Notes under the pieces: generated by a model
The model's database searches: none
Told to the model about the DNA's origin: nothing
The model's input: only the letters and a program-made list of their open reading frames with translations
Origin: Ceratodon purpureus
Taxonomy: Eukaryota; Streptophyta; Bryopsida; Pseudoditrichales; Ditrichaceae
NCBI GenBank assembly: GCA_014871385.1
Contig: CM026423.1
Span: 17,163,690 to 17,227,689 of the forward strand
Length of the DNA stretch: 64,000 bases
Reading direction: 5' to 3'
In this document: piece after piece, positions 11,341 to 23,700 of the stretch
Numbering within the stretch: position 1 is the first letter of the stretch
How the letters are laid out: every line of letters starts with the position of its first letter
Made by a program: the position numbers and the translations under genes

Positions 11341-11645
11341 TTAAGCCACCTCTCCAACTCTGAATGTCCTGAAACCATGTAGAATAAACTGAACTTCCAC
11401 TTTCAAGAACAAACTCCCCGGAAAGCAGCATCGCAACAAGACCGAAGAGAGGACAGAATGCATAAATCAGATAAAAGTTTGGAAGAAAGTCCTCCTTTGA
11501 GTCATTTTGCAGAGGTCGTCCACAAGAACAGGTCGGCTGGGTCACAGAAAGCAGGACTCACAACACTGTGATGGCGGTCATCGGGTGGCCCTCACAGTGC
11601 CGTCAATTAGCCCTGTACTGAACACTACATCACCTGGTTAATAAA

Positions 11646-11830
11646 CTGACGTTCTAATGCAGCATGACAAGTGGAACATGTTTAGCGAAACAACAAAACT
11701 AGTTTCTCTTATTAGTCCACCCCCTTCAGAGTTTACCACTTGTCGATGTTCTGTCGTTGCATGATGCCATCACTGGATATGGATGAATGGGGAGCTTTGC
11801 ACTACGGCTGTGGCACCCTCCGACTATAAG
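11646..11830 (+). promoter_or_regulatory. Putative promoter of LEA copy B (shortened)
   Basis: A TGACGT core near 11647, TGCATG (RY core, reverse) at 11758-11763 and TATAAG at 11825-11830 are kept at the same spacing as in copy A. The ACGTGG-containing segment present upstream of A and C is absent because the duplicated block begins at about 11593. Copy B may therefore respond differently to ABA, which is an inference only. Confidence 0.4.
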
Positions 11831-11968
11831 AAGGCCATCACCCAGGTCTTCAATCTCAACGCATCGAATTCCATATTTGCATCACTGCGCAATTCTCAGT
11901 TTCTAACTTGGTAGTATTCAGTCGGAGTTTTTCAGTCTCAGTTGTATCTTCCCATCTCAGCATCGATA

Positions 11969-12408
11969 ATGTCGGGCCAGGACACTCAGGAGTTGGACGC
12001 CCGCGCCGCCGCTGGCGAGACAGTCGTGCCGGGAGGAACTGGAGGCAAGAGTTTGGAGGCTCAGCAGCACCTCGCTGAGGGTAAGTCATGTTCTCCTTGT
12101 GTCTTATTTCATGTCTGTTCTGATCTTCGCAATGTGATCATGAGTTGAATGGTAATGTGTCTACTGTTGAGCTTGTCGATGGCGGGTGTAATAAATTATG
12201 TTTGAGTGTTTGTGGAACTTATTAGTTGACGATCACTTGCAATGCAGGGCGGAGCAAGGGTGGCCAGACCCGCGCTGAGCAGCTGGGACACGAAGGGTAT
12301 GTGGAGATGGGCAAGAAGGGAGGCTCTGCCACCAATGATATGTCTGGTGGAGAGGCCGCCGATGCTGCTGGACGTGAGATTGACGAGTCCAAGTTCACCA
12401 ACCAGTAG
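11969..12408 (+). CDS. Group 1 LEA (Em-like) protein, copy B
   Basis: Exons 11969-12080 and 12248-12408, with a 167 bp phase-1 GT-AG intron, encode 90 residues identical to copies A and C. Silent differences (for example AAGGGTGGC against AAGGGAGGC in copy A, ACCAATGAT against ACGAATGAC) show that this is a separate gene copy under protein-level conservation or partial gene conversion. As in the other copies, the protein is hydrophilic with one [24 protein letters not shown] motif and a presumed role in desiccation protection. Its upstream neighbour is a non-autonomous piggyBac-type element. Confidence 0.94.
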
Positions 12409-14612
12409 AATGGGAGAGACGTTACGCATTTGAGGATATGCTAGTATGTTTTAGAATCCTTGGGTAAATAATCGGTGATGTAAATGGTGTCTCTGTTTTA
12501 TGTACAGTGCGTAAATACATAAAGATTCTATTTGCGTCTCTCTGGAGTCCTTGTATTCTTCACTGTTGCCTACAAAAATTAGACGCAATGTGCAAACATA
12601 TGACTAATCCCGGTTCCTGGGAGTTCTCACGGACATCCTTAATTTCTTGACCATGTTTAACTAGGCGGTTGGCAGCTTGTCTTGATTCCCTTTCAAGTTG
12701 ATACCTCTCCATGAAGAATGGAAATTATTTGGGGCCTGTTTCCCGTTCGGCTTGCAGCCCAGCTCACATAATACATATGATTAAAGAAATATGAAATAGA
12801 GAGTTTTATTGGGACATCATTATGGAGTGTCATTTGCTAACTCTCCTGCTAGTATCCGACGACAGCGAAGGCGTATGGATGATGGCATAAGCTAGCTCAT
12901 TCCTTCCTCTCTGTTGGAATTGCGCTAGCCTGTAAGCTGTAGGATACTATCGTCCGTCTTTCTTGCACATTTGATTATGATTGATGTTGGGGAGGCAACG
13001 CTCCATATGTGATCAGAGAATGAGTGAATTGTATGACAGTAGAGGAATGTGAAAAATGTGAAGATGTTGCACGAAGGTAGACTGCAAGTTTAAGTTATTA
13101 GTGCGAGGAATTCAATTTGATTTTTTAATTATCATGTTGAAGGGTGAGCAACTGCCGGACGACAGCGAATTCGAAACAATTGCAAGGTGACTCAGGTATA
13201 GATGGTCTAAGTTTTTTTTGTTCCGAGTTTTGAGCGTTATATTTTGGGTATTCGTATTGCGCACTGCTCATCCTGCAAGAATTTCAGTATACTTACTATC
13301 AAACTGGTGAACATCTTTGGTTCCATATTCCTTAAGCAAGCTTTGGAGCGAACAGAATAATTCCACTATGTCGTATGACCCGTATACATCCACATATTTT
13401 GTGCCAAAAAACTCGGAACAGCTTCAATAACTTGTTTGCAGATTTTTCCCAGAATTCGTTTGTGCAGAACATACAGAGCGATGTGTAAGCCCCTGCCAAT
13501 ATATGCGAGCTTTTGGATTTCTCACAATTTGCAAGAGAAGCATCATTTGAGCGAGAGTTCTCGACCTATGCAAAGTGCATGTCTTTCGGTGTTTTTCACT
13601 AATCTGGAATTGTGGTTTCTAACTTTTGTGTCTTCAGGGTTGTGAGCGCATGGGGCTTGTTGAGGTGAGTATGGCTGTTGTCGAGGATGTTTTTCATGAT
13701 TACGTCTGTGCTGATATGTAGATGTTGATCCTCACAATATCAATCTCCGAGAGACATAGGATATGAGAAATGTTGTATTCTCTGTACCAAATCACTTGGA
13801 CACTTTTCAATTTCTTGATAAAATTTTCAGGGATTTTATAAGTTTTGAGTCATGGTTGCTTAATATAGATGCTTATGGTTGAAGGGTTTTGGTATACGGT
13901 TGATAAATTGTCTCGAGAAATGCATGGTTTGATTATCGGTTTCAACAGTGATGACCCTTGTTGTGACGTCCTGGCATAATATGATCTGCCAGTTATGTTG
14001 TCTGCACAATGAATGCATTACATTCTATCTTCGAGAAAATTGAAACATTGAGTCCTGTTTTCGGATTAAAAAAAAGTTCCAGTTTCTAATATTCAGATTG
14101 AAATTGCCAAACTTCAGGTGATATTAAAATTGCAACTTAAACATTTATAATCATTTCGCTGTAAGCTTCATCCATTGTCATATTTCCTGGAACACTATCA
14201 ACCCTGCTGTAAGCCTCCAAATGTGACCAATCAGTAAGCATAATATATCGTGAATAGTCCGCGGTGAAATTTGTTCCATAACCTTACGCTTAGTAGCCCA
14301 ATCTCAGCCTTCTTCTACTATTCAATCAATTCAATGAAGAAGGATAAAAATGACTGTACACAGACTCTTAAAAGTATGACTTTGAAGATGTACTGTACAA
14401 ATGATTTTGAAATTCTTCGTGTTCAGAGCTAGCCCAAGGCTAATTTTGTTAATAGCACTTACACCATGTGTGCTCTGTAACTTACACATCTCTCTGCACA
14501 GAGATCTCAGGCAATCTCAAGCAGCAACATTCAAAATTCAACCACGGCCCTCGTGGACCTTGAAATTTTCACCAAGTGTAGACATAATTTTCCTAGCTGT
14601 AGCGTGTGAGAA

Positions 14613-14912
14613 ACGTGGTTGCAGTTTGCTGGAGTGGAAGACAAATGGCTAACATGGTAAAGGAGCACTAATGAAGTCACAGCGCCGTCAATGAGCCCTG
14701 TACTGAACACTAAATCACCTGCTTAATAAACTGACGTTAGAATGCAGCATGACAAGTGGAACATGTTTAGCGAAACAACAAAACTGGTTTCTCTTATTAG
14801 TCCACCCATTACAATTTACCACTTGTCAATCTTCTGTCTTTGCATGATGCATCACTGGATATGGATGAATGAGGAGCTGTGCACTACGGCTGTGGCACCC
14901 TCCGACTATAAG
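14613..14912 (+). promoter_or_regulatory. Putative promoter of LEA copy C
   Basis: ACGTGG at 14613-14618, TGCATG at 14841-14846 followed by ATGCAT at 14847-14852, and TATAAG at 14907-14912, 139 bp before the ATG. The two RY-type hexamers are almost back to back, which A and B do not have. Regulation by ABA bZIPs and B3 factors is inferred from the known behaviour of Em genes. Confidence 0.45.
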
Positions 14913-15050
14913 AAGGCCATCACCCAGGTCTTCAATTTCAACGCATCGAATTCCATACTTGCATCACTGCGCAATTCTCAGTTTTTAACTTGACGGTGTT
15001 CAGTCGGAGTTTTTCAGTCTCAGTTGTATCTTCCCATCTCAGCATCGACA

Positions 15051-15492
15051 ATGTCGGGCCAGGACACTCAGGAGTTGGACGCCCGCGCCGCCGCTGGCGA
15101 GACAGTCGTGCCGGGAGGAACTGGAGGCAAGAGTTTGGAGGCTCAGCAGCACCTCGCTGAGGGTAAGTCATGTTCTCCTTGTGTCTTTATTTCATGTATG
15201 TTCTGATCTTCGCAATGTAATCGTGAGTTGAATGGTAATGTGTCTACTGTTGAGCTTGTCGATTGCGGGTGTAATAAATTATGTTCGAGTGTTTGAGGAA
15301 CTGATTTAGTTGATGATCGCTTGCAATGCAGGGCGGAGCAAGGGTGGCCAGACCCGCGCTGAGCAGCTGGGGCACGAAGGGTACGTGGAGATGGGCAAGA
15401 AGGGAGGGTCTGCCACCAATGACATGTCTGGTGGAGAGGCCGCCGATGCTGCTGGACGTGAGATTGACGAGTCTAAGTTCACGAACCAGTAG
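15051..15492 (+). CDS. Group 1 LEA (Em-like) protein, copy C
   Basis: Exons 15051-15162 and 15332-15492 (169 bp phase-1 intron) give the same 90-residue protein as copies A and B. It has the N-terminal [13 protein letters not shown] block, one group 1 motif and a C-terminal [10 protein letters not shown]. Silent differences from A and B are again visible (GGAGGG-TCT for the Gly-Gly-Ser codons). The 3' region, with TGTACAGTGCGTAAATACAT and a following AATAAA-like stretch, is shared by all three. It is the only copy whose flanks are complete on both sides. Confidence 0.95.
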
Positions 15493-16413
15493 AGTGGGAG
15501 AGACGTTACGCATTTGAGGATACGCTAGTTTTTTTTAGCGTCCTTGGGTAAATAATCGGTGATGTAAATGGTGTCTCTGTTTTATGTACAGTGCGTAAAT
15601 ACATAAAGATTCTATTTGCGTCTCTCTGGAGTCCTTGTGTTTTCCACTGTTGTCTGCGTTGAAAGCCTCCAAATTTTGGACACAATGTGCAAATACATCC
15701 TTAAACCCAGTTCTCACGCAAATCCTTTTTTTAGCATGTTGAATTATGCGGTTGGCGGGATTTCGTCTCCATCCCCTTTCAAGTTGATACCTCTCCATGG
15801 AGGAGGGGAAATAATGGGGCCCTATTTCTCGTTGGGCTTGCAGCCCAACCCACATATGATTAAAGAAATGTGAAATAGAGTTTAGCTTCGTTGGGATATC
15901 TCTTTGTAGGAGTGCCTGGAGAGACATGTAGTAACTCCCTTGCTAGTATCGGACGACGGCGATGGCACATGGACGATGGTCTGGGCTAGCTCATTCCTTC
16001 CTCTCTGCTGGTTTGAACCTTGATTGCACTAGCCTGTAATCTGTAGGTTACCGTCGTCCGTCTTTCTCACACATTTCAATATGATTGATGTTGGTTGATG
16101 TTGGGGAGGCAACGCTCCATATGTGATCAGAAAATGAGTGAATCGGTTGACAGTAGAGGAGATATACTTTGAGAGAAATGTGAAATATGAGAAGTTGTTG
16201 CAAGAAGATGGAATGCAGGCTTATTCCACTAGTGCGAGGAAGGTTTTGAGTGTCAATCATACTGGTTTCTAGATATCACGCTGAAGGGTGAACAACTACC
16301 GGACCACGACAGCGAACTCGAAGCAATTGCACGGTGATTCAGCTGTAAATTGACTTAGCTTCCTTTGTTCGAGTTATAAACGTTATACTTCGGATTTTCC
16401 AATTGCGCACTGC

Positions 16414-16704
16414 TCATTCTGCAAGTATTTCGGTATATTTACCAACTAACTGGTGAACATCTTCTGGAACATATTCCTTAAGCAAGCTTTGGAGCAAACA
16501 GAGTAATCCAACTCTGTTAGAGCCACATGTTTTCTGCCAAAAAACACGGCAAAAAACACGTAACAGCTTCAATAACTTGGTTGTAGATTTTTCCTGGATT
16601 TCGTTTGTGCAGAACATACAGAGCCAATGCGAGCTTTTGGATTTCTCACAATTTGCAAGAGAAGCATCGTTTGAGCGAGAGTTCTCGATCTGTACAAACT
16701 TCAT
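16414..16704 (-). other. Uncertain 96-codon ORF conserved in LEA unit C, decayed in unit B
   Basis: This minus-strand frame downstream of LEA copy C ends LLKEYVPEDVHQLVGKYTEI plus LAE and stop. The paralogous place in unit B (about 13266-13580) keeps the same frame and stop over the last 30 codons (LLKEYGTKDVHQFDSKYTEI). It has a frame change further upstream and a TAG near its start, so it is broken there. The content looks protein-like (helical, Leu/Lys-rich) but I recognise no family. It may be the last exon of an old gene caught in the duplication, or chance. Confidence 0.25.
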
Positions 16705-17718
16705 GTCTTTCGGTGTTTTTCACACTAATCTGGAATTGTGGTTTCTAACTGTTATGTCTACAGGGTTGTGAGCACATGGGTATGGGGCTTGTTGAGGTGA
16801 GTATGGCTGTTGTTGAGGATGTTTTTCATGTTTACGTTTGTGCTGGTATGGATTGTAGATCATGTTGATTCTCACATCAATCTCCGAGAGACATAGGTTA
16901 TGAGAAATGTTGTATTCTCTGTACCAAATCACTTGGACACTTTCCAATTTCTTGATAAAATTTTCAGGGATTTTTTATAAGTTTTGACTCATGGTTGCTT
17001 ATGGTTGGAAGGTTTTGGTGTACGATTGATAAATTGTCTCGAGAAATGTATGATTTTCTACAGTGACGACCTATGTTGTGACGTCCTGACTTAATATGAT
17101 CTGCCTAGGGTCAACTTCGGCTTAGCAACTAGTGAAGGTAAAAAATTTACTTGGTTGTGGACGTGGGATCCTAGTTGGCAATCGAGGTGGTAGTGGAGTA
17201 TGACATGGAATTATCCTCTTTGTCTTCACCCTTTTATCGTAGAACGTCCAAAAATGGCGCAGTGCCGAAAATGGAGCTCTAGTAACAACGTAGGGTGTTC
17301 AAGAAGTGATCAGTTAATGTGTAAAAAGTGACGGCTTGTAGCCGTGGATGAAAATTGCGCCATTTTTGAATGGAACTATACAAGTTTTGGATGACATCAT
17401 GCATTTCTACAAAAGTGGTATGGCACTTTTTGGATGATTGGCTGGGTAGTTATGAAACAAGTGTGGGGCATTTATTACTTGATGCAAAACAGATTATTCA
17501 GTAAAATTAGTTGGTTAATAGTGGCGGCCCACTCATAAACCAATGTGCGGCTTGTGCATTAATTTGAAATGTAGTGCACGATTTCCAATTGTTTTCCATT
17601 CATATTTCAATTCTCATTGTTCACAAATTGGTTTCGACTTGTTTAGTTTGATGAGTTTAGAGTGCTTCATTTGCAACTTCAGATTGTAAACAGATTATGC
17701 ACACACATAGTTTCAGAA

Positions 17719-20700
17719 ATGGAGGATGATGATAATCTGAGTTTTGATGAACTAATGTCACAGAGGGCAAGTAGCAGTAGACAAAGGCGAAGAGGTCGAA
17801 TTCCTTCACTGCGATTACATACTAGAGAGGAAGATGAGCATCGAGGACCACATGAGGAGATTCAATCTCAAGGGTACCCATCCATGTGTGGACAGCAACC
17901 GCAAGAGCCTGCACAATCCCAGAGCGAGGAAGCTGATGGACAGGAAGGGGAACATGAAGAACTCGGTGAGCAACCACTTAGTTGCCGTCAACAAGCTTCA
18001 ACACAGCACCAGGTACAGCATTTCTAACTTAAACCGGCAACTACTGCTATCAATTTACAAAACTATTAGGACACAGAGACTTCGTTCTGTAAATTTCTCA
18101 GAGAATACTCGACACTTCTTCTTCGCTGCTAGCATTAGAGTTCTGAAATAGCATTAAGCTAGTATCTGAAAGTATAAACTTTACCATATTTCAAGGGGTT
18201 GTCAATGATCGACTTGACGACACCAAAAGCGTTAGCGTAGAAAATCACAGAGCCTGGAAGCTCAGTTTGAACGCTCTCCAACATGGGCTTCAAGGCATTG
18301 TTGAAGTTGATGGCGTAGTCGTTCACCACTTGGACGCACTCCCCATTCTTGCTTCTTGTGGAGAGCACAGAAGGTGCGCAACCGATAGGCCCATCGTGGA
18401 AATAATGAATTTTCTCATCCCGAACCAGATGCTGTCTGCAAGCAGATTGTCATTTTTACAGCTTAGATTCATTGTCTCATAAGCGACGATCGAATCCTCG
18501 ACATGGTACTTAAAAACAGTGAGCAGGTGATTGAAGGTGATTGAATATTGTAACTGAACCTGCCCTCTGAAGAGAGTGATTAGTCGGTCTAGGTATTGAG
18601 GAAGTGTGTACATGTTTTTGGTGTTGGATGTGAGAGCCATGTGGTTGTTGATGTAATCGTTACCTCCAACTGTGAAAGAGTAGATGCCGTTGTGAATCAG
18701 TTCTTCCATCCCTTGTTGTCCAACCATCAGAGCAATCTGCTGCTTCGTTTTCGTGAAGTGATCAAATTGCTGTGACATTGTAACACGGCCGATCTGAACA
18801 CGAATCCACAGCGTTAGCCATCACAGCCAGGAAATACAACTCACATTGTCATATTCTTCTACGGTGGTCTTTTGAAGCAAACATAGTAATCAGAAGAAAA
18901 GAATGTCACAGGTTGATCCTTACAAAGACTTGGCCGGTTTCTTCTTGAATGCCTGCTCCAGCAGAAGCATAGTTCACCCCATGTAGAAGGTTACCTCCTG
19001 TAGCTTCTGGAGCAAGGACTGGAAGAGGGTAAGGAGTCCCGAGGTAGTCATCTGCACAGCAAGCAAAAAATGAATCCAACTGTAACAAAAGACATGTTGT
19101 AACTGAATCATTTAAGTTTCGGAATACATGCAAGTGCTATATCGACCCATATGATGCAAAAACAATGTAGCTGGGACTAAGGAATAATCATTCGAACTTA
19201 CTGACTAGATCTGGGATGATTTTTCCGTTGCAGAATCTGCCAGTAGCAACTTTATCAGCCCTGTCAATGCCGTAGGGCTTGTGGTCAGCAGAGGCCAGGG
19301 TGAAGAAGTAGTTGTTGTTGCCGACGTCCACGAGTGTAGCTGGTTACCTCCATGTTTAGGCTCTCCTGGCTCATTTGAGCCACTTCCGCGGTTGACAGGA
19401 TATTGACAGAAACTTAGAAATTTAGAAACTCTCTGCATGATTCGGAAAAAATATGCGCAGGTTAGTCAACAGAGGTAAAGTTGCACTTGCATCGAAATTT
19501 GTCAATGGAAAAAGACACGGATATGATGAATGACCACTCAAGTAATACTCATGTGATTTAAACGAAGCCTAAATGAAGGTCATTAAATCCAGTTTCTGGA
19601 TGTGAGGACTCACTCCCAGGGATGGTCACCGAGAAGAAGTGTGTCGTTCTCGTTGTCAACAAACACAATTTGCCAGCCCGAGTGATCCTCCATCAGACAA
19701 TCCAGTTGGAACATGTGTGCTAGTACTTTTTTGACTGCTAATTACTTCGATGTTCAGAATTAGAATTAAACTGATGTGTACCTAGGTTTATATTGCAGGT
19801 TGGTCGGATTCGACAGAGGGCAACATCTGGCTGTAGGGGTGGCGGTGAGCTCCGGAGCAGGGCGCCTGCATCAGCAAGCACCAGGCCGTTAAAACTCAAG
19901 AAGAACGGAAATTGGACAGATGCGCAGTTGGAGCAAGCACTATCAGCAATTCAAGACGATGGGCTGAAAATTCGGGAGGCTGCAAGAATGTTTAACATAC
20001 CTGCCACATCGCTCCGCAACCACTTGTGGGGGACGACATCTGGGCGACAGAGAGGTATACGCCCAACCTTGAAACAAGATGAAGAAGGGAAATTAGTGGA
20101 GTTCATCTTCAAAATGCAAGAGCTTGGTAATCCATTGACACCTACAGATTTGAGAGTTAAAGTAGCACAAGCTACTCAAGCGCGACAAACACCTTGGACT
20201 GCAAAGGGCCTACCTGGCAGCGGCTGGTTGAGAAGCTTTCGAAATCGGCATCCTGAACTTTCACTCCGTAAGTCTCAAGAGCTTGCAGTTGCCCGTGCTC
20301 GAGGCTTGTGTCCTGAAATTGTAGAAGGCTTTTATGCTAATCTAGAATACCTGTACTCAACTCACAATTATCCACAGTCCCATATCTGGAACTGTGACGA
20401 GTCTGGTGTCCAAGGGGCAAAGAACGGTGGAGCAATGGTCTTGGCAAAGAAGGGCAGCAAGTTAGTGAATTCCATCACACCTGATCAAAGGGAGCACATT
20501 TCAGTACTTTCATGTATCAACGCAGCAGGTGGAAAGATTCCCAATTTTTACATTGTAAAGGGCAAAAATTTTACATCAAACGTGGTTGAGAGATGCGAAC
20601 CTGGAGCTCTCATGGGAGTTCAACACAATGCGTGGATGACGAAGTTCCTCTTTGAAAGCTGGATTGCTCACTTTCTGAAAAAATTGGAGGATGGTCCTGG

Positions 20701-23700
20701 GGTTTCACCTGTGAACAGGCATCTGCTCATAGTTGACGGCCACACATCACATGTTACAATGGAAGTCGCAAAAACTTGCATGCAACACGGCATTGACGTT
20801 ATAACTCTACCATCACACACGTCGCATGCTTTGCAACCTCTGGACAAGAGTTGCTTCGCACCTTTTAAAGCGGCATTTAGAAGGATCCGAGACAACTGGA
20901 TGAGGGGTCAAACAAACAAGAAGGTGGAGAAGACCTTACTGTGCGAGTGGACCGCTCAAGCTCTCGGACAGGCACTCACAGTAAACAACATCAAAGCAGG
21001 CTTCAGGCGGACAGGAATCTGGCCCCTCGACAAGGGCGCGTTGGCAGGGGATATGGGCCCATCGGCTAATTTCCAAGCTGGAGCTGAAGAGGGATCCTCC
21101 GCCTCTGATGGAGACGACAGCGAGCAAGGTGAGGACGATGAGCAGGTTGCAGCAATTGGAGCCAGAGGTAAGAAACTTGAAAACCTTGAAAAACTATATT
21201 AGTCCAGACGGCGTTAAGAGATCTGAATAACCAGTTTCTGTCACGAAGCTTTCTAAAGAACATAACTCAAAAAATGGCAATGATTGAAGGACCTGAATCT
21301 GACTTTTGGGGTAGAATGTTACAACACCTCTGGTTGTCGTCGGAATGGGGAGCATAGTTTCTGCGATCAGTACATCCCACCCAATCTATCAGCATGCATG
21401 TAATTAAACACCGTTCTTTCACTCCGACTTCAAAGCCGCATTGAAGTACTTAGCGGATTTTATTACAGATACATGTAACATTATTTGTAATTTAATCTTA
21501 TTAGTTGTGTGAGACTAACGGGACTCTTCTACTTGACAGTCAATGAATAACATATTATTAAACAGTTCATCAACGACAGCATGAAAGAATGACACAGATA
21601 GTGAAACCAGCAATTGAACCAGCAGGAGAGAAAAGAAGTCAACTTCGACCTGTGAATCTAGAGTCATTATAGAGGGTGACTATAGAACCATTGTGACTTG
21701 GTTGAAATGTAGTGTACAAACGAAACAAAGACGCAACTAATTGAAATTAAACATACCGGTACAGAGAGGGCTGGCCATCCAAGAAAATTTCCAGCGACTT
21801 GGAATCTACAGTAGCATACTCGTCAGAATCTGCATTTGAAAGGGTCTCTGTGACCCTTTCTTCGCGGATCACCTTCTGACGTTTAGCGTTGTTGTCATAG
21901 ATCAGTTCAGTGTTTCCACCGATCAATTCGGTATTTCCACCAGGCTCTGCACTGAGAGTCTCATGCTGCCTACTCCGTTTAGATGTCCGCTTGATTTCAG
22001 CGACAGGTGACTCGTCAAGGTCGATAGGGATATGAGCGCTTGCGCCTACTAATGAAGTTCCCGCCTTCGGTGGTGAGGCGGGTGGTGTAGCTACAGAAGC
22101 CTGGCACAGACAGTAGCGTTATCGATAAGTGAAACTAAATCAACTCTAACAAACGGTATGTACAAGAAATAGAGCGGCGTAAAAAGTGCTATTCAAGCAA
22201 TCTATCATACTGGAGTTGAACTTGAAAGAAAACAAAAATTTAATAGCCATACTCAAGGAGTCTAATTAAGTGCATCCAGATCAAAACTACAGTAGCATAC
22301 TCGTCAGAATCTGCATTTGAAGCCTTTAAAACACAGGCACCTGCATATTCACGAGAACCCTAAGTCTTAGTAACCAAAACCATGAGGTGGCCCAGAATCG
22401 ATTACTGAATTCCAGAGGAAGAATCTGGCCAGATATTAGAAGCAGTTGTGACGTAGATATTCAGACCTTCTAGTAGTAGCCCCTCAAAAATACTGCCACT
22501 CTCGCAAGCCTCAAGGTAAATCACCTGCAGCATTTAATCAAAAACCATCATATGTTAGTAAGTCTTATTCACCTGCTGATACATGAATATGAGAATAAAT
22601 AAAATTAGGTCAGAGCACAATAACGTGATACAGAAGAAAGAATATGAAGTGATTCTATTACAAATTCTTTGTAGGTTCCAGCTGCAGCCTTCTCCTTCAG
22701 AGTGTCCACAAAGTCATCTGCATACAAGTTGGGATAGGTGGGCATACCTGTTGGCAGAAATACCAAAGCGCAGTTAGTATCGAACTTGGACACTAATTTT
22801 TAGTGGTCCACATATGAAATAGAAGTAGCATTTCTTCACTTTTCAGGGTCCACAAATGCAGGTATTACCTGCAAAATCCAGAATCCCCAGTTCGTGTATA
22901 TGTGTGATACATGATGTTCGATGAGAATCCAAGCTGTATTCGAACACTTCACGTGGTTGAAGATATGTCGGTCGGCTACTCATCGTGAATGCTTACATCC
23001 AGAGTATCCTACGTGATTAATTCATAGGTGTTTTAGCATGTGTCTTTGATCCATTTCGGTTGCCATTCGATACTCTGTTTCCGATTGGTTGGGTAATCGA
23101 TGCGTCTAATATCGAAATTAACGCACTGGCATCGATGGAGTGTTGAAACATGGTTGGACTTTTATGTCTTTTCATGAATTGGGTCGAATGAAACAAAAAC
23201 TTAGGGCACTACTAATTACTTCTGACTGCTAATTACTTCGATGTTAACTGCAAAAATGACAATAACGACGGCTGCAGCAAAGCAGGCTCTGCGCAAATCC
23301 TAACATGTGACGACTGAGGGTTTGGGATGGGGTTTAGGTACCGGCACAGCAGGCAACGCTTTTGCTGCGGGAGACTTCGGTGAGGGCCCATCTGCAGCAG
23401 CGAGCAATGACGTCAATGCCAATGTAGAGCAAGATCGAGAACCTAGGTACTATGTGAATGTTCCTAATGCAGAGGAAAGTACTTACGAAGTGGAAGACAG
23501 GGCTGTGAACATTGATCCAGATTTTGAGTCGACCCTGCAAGAGCGAAATGAAGATCAGAATTTCAGCTCATTTCTAGCCCTTCCAGAGGTTATTCCAGCT
23601 CGAAAAAGAAAGCGTCAGCAACCACTATTGGATTTCACAAAATCCCATATCTTGACCTCAGAAGACTACATCTCTGCATGTGAGCAACTTCTAGCAAAGC

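Larger units (their letters stand above)
11593..14000 (+). repeat. LEA segmental duplication, unit B
   Basis: Homology to units A and C starts abruptly near 11593 (CACAGTGCCGTCAATTAG). Everything further upstream in A and C, including their ACGTGG motif, is missing here. Downstream the block continues through the LEA gene and a long 3' part to about 13990 that aligns with 15900-17100 of unit C. The coding starts of B and C are 3082 bp apart, giving the tandem period. Confidence 0.85.
14001..17107 (+). repeat. LEA segmental duplication, unit C
   Basis: This is the most complete unit, with the upstream part (as in A), the LEA gene, and the long downstream part (as in B). The upstream homology with A begins near 14010 and the downstream homology with B stops near 17107 (GTGACGTCCTG...AATATGATCTGCC). 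The pogo-like element begins 135 bp later. Confidence 0.83.

Noticed and set aside
17242..17368. Small stand-alone MITE made by the inverted pair at 17249 and 17356
   Set aside because: The flanking TA fits only the outer left end, and the matching right end is at 24841. The inner copy is better seen as a subterminal repeat of the long element.
21203..21355. Possible extra transposase exon (frame containing [18 protein letters not shown])
   Set aside because: The frame is open for about 50 codons and protein-like, but the preceding acceptor would leave a 35-base intron and there is no donor in suitable phase; left out of the model.
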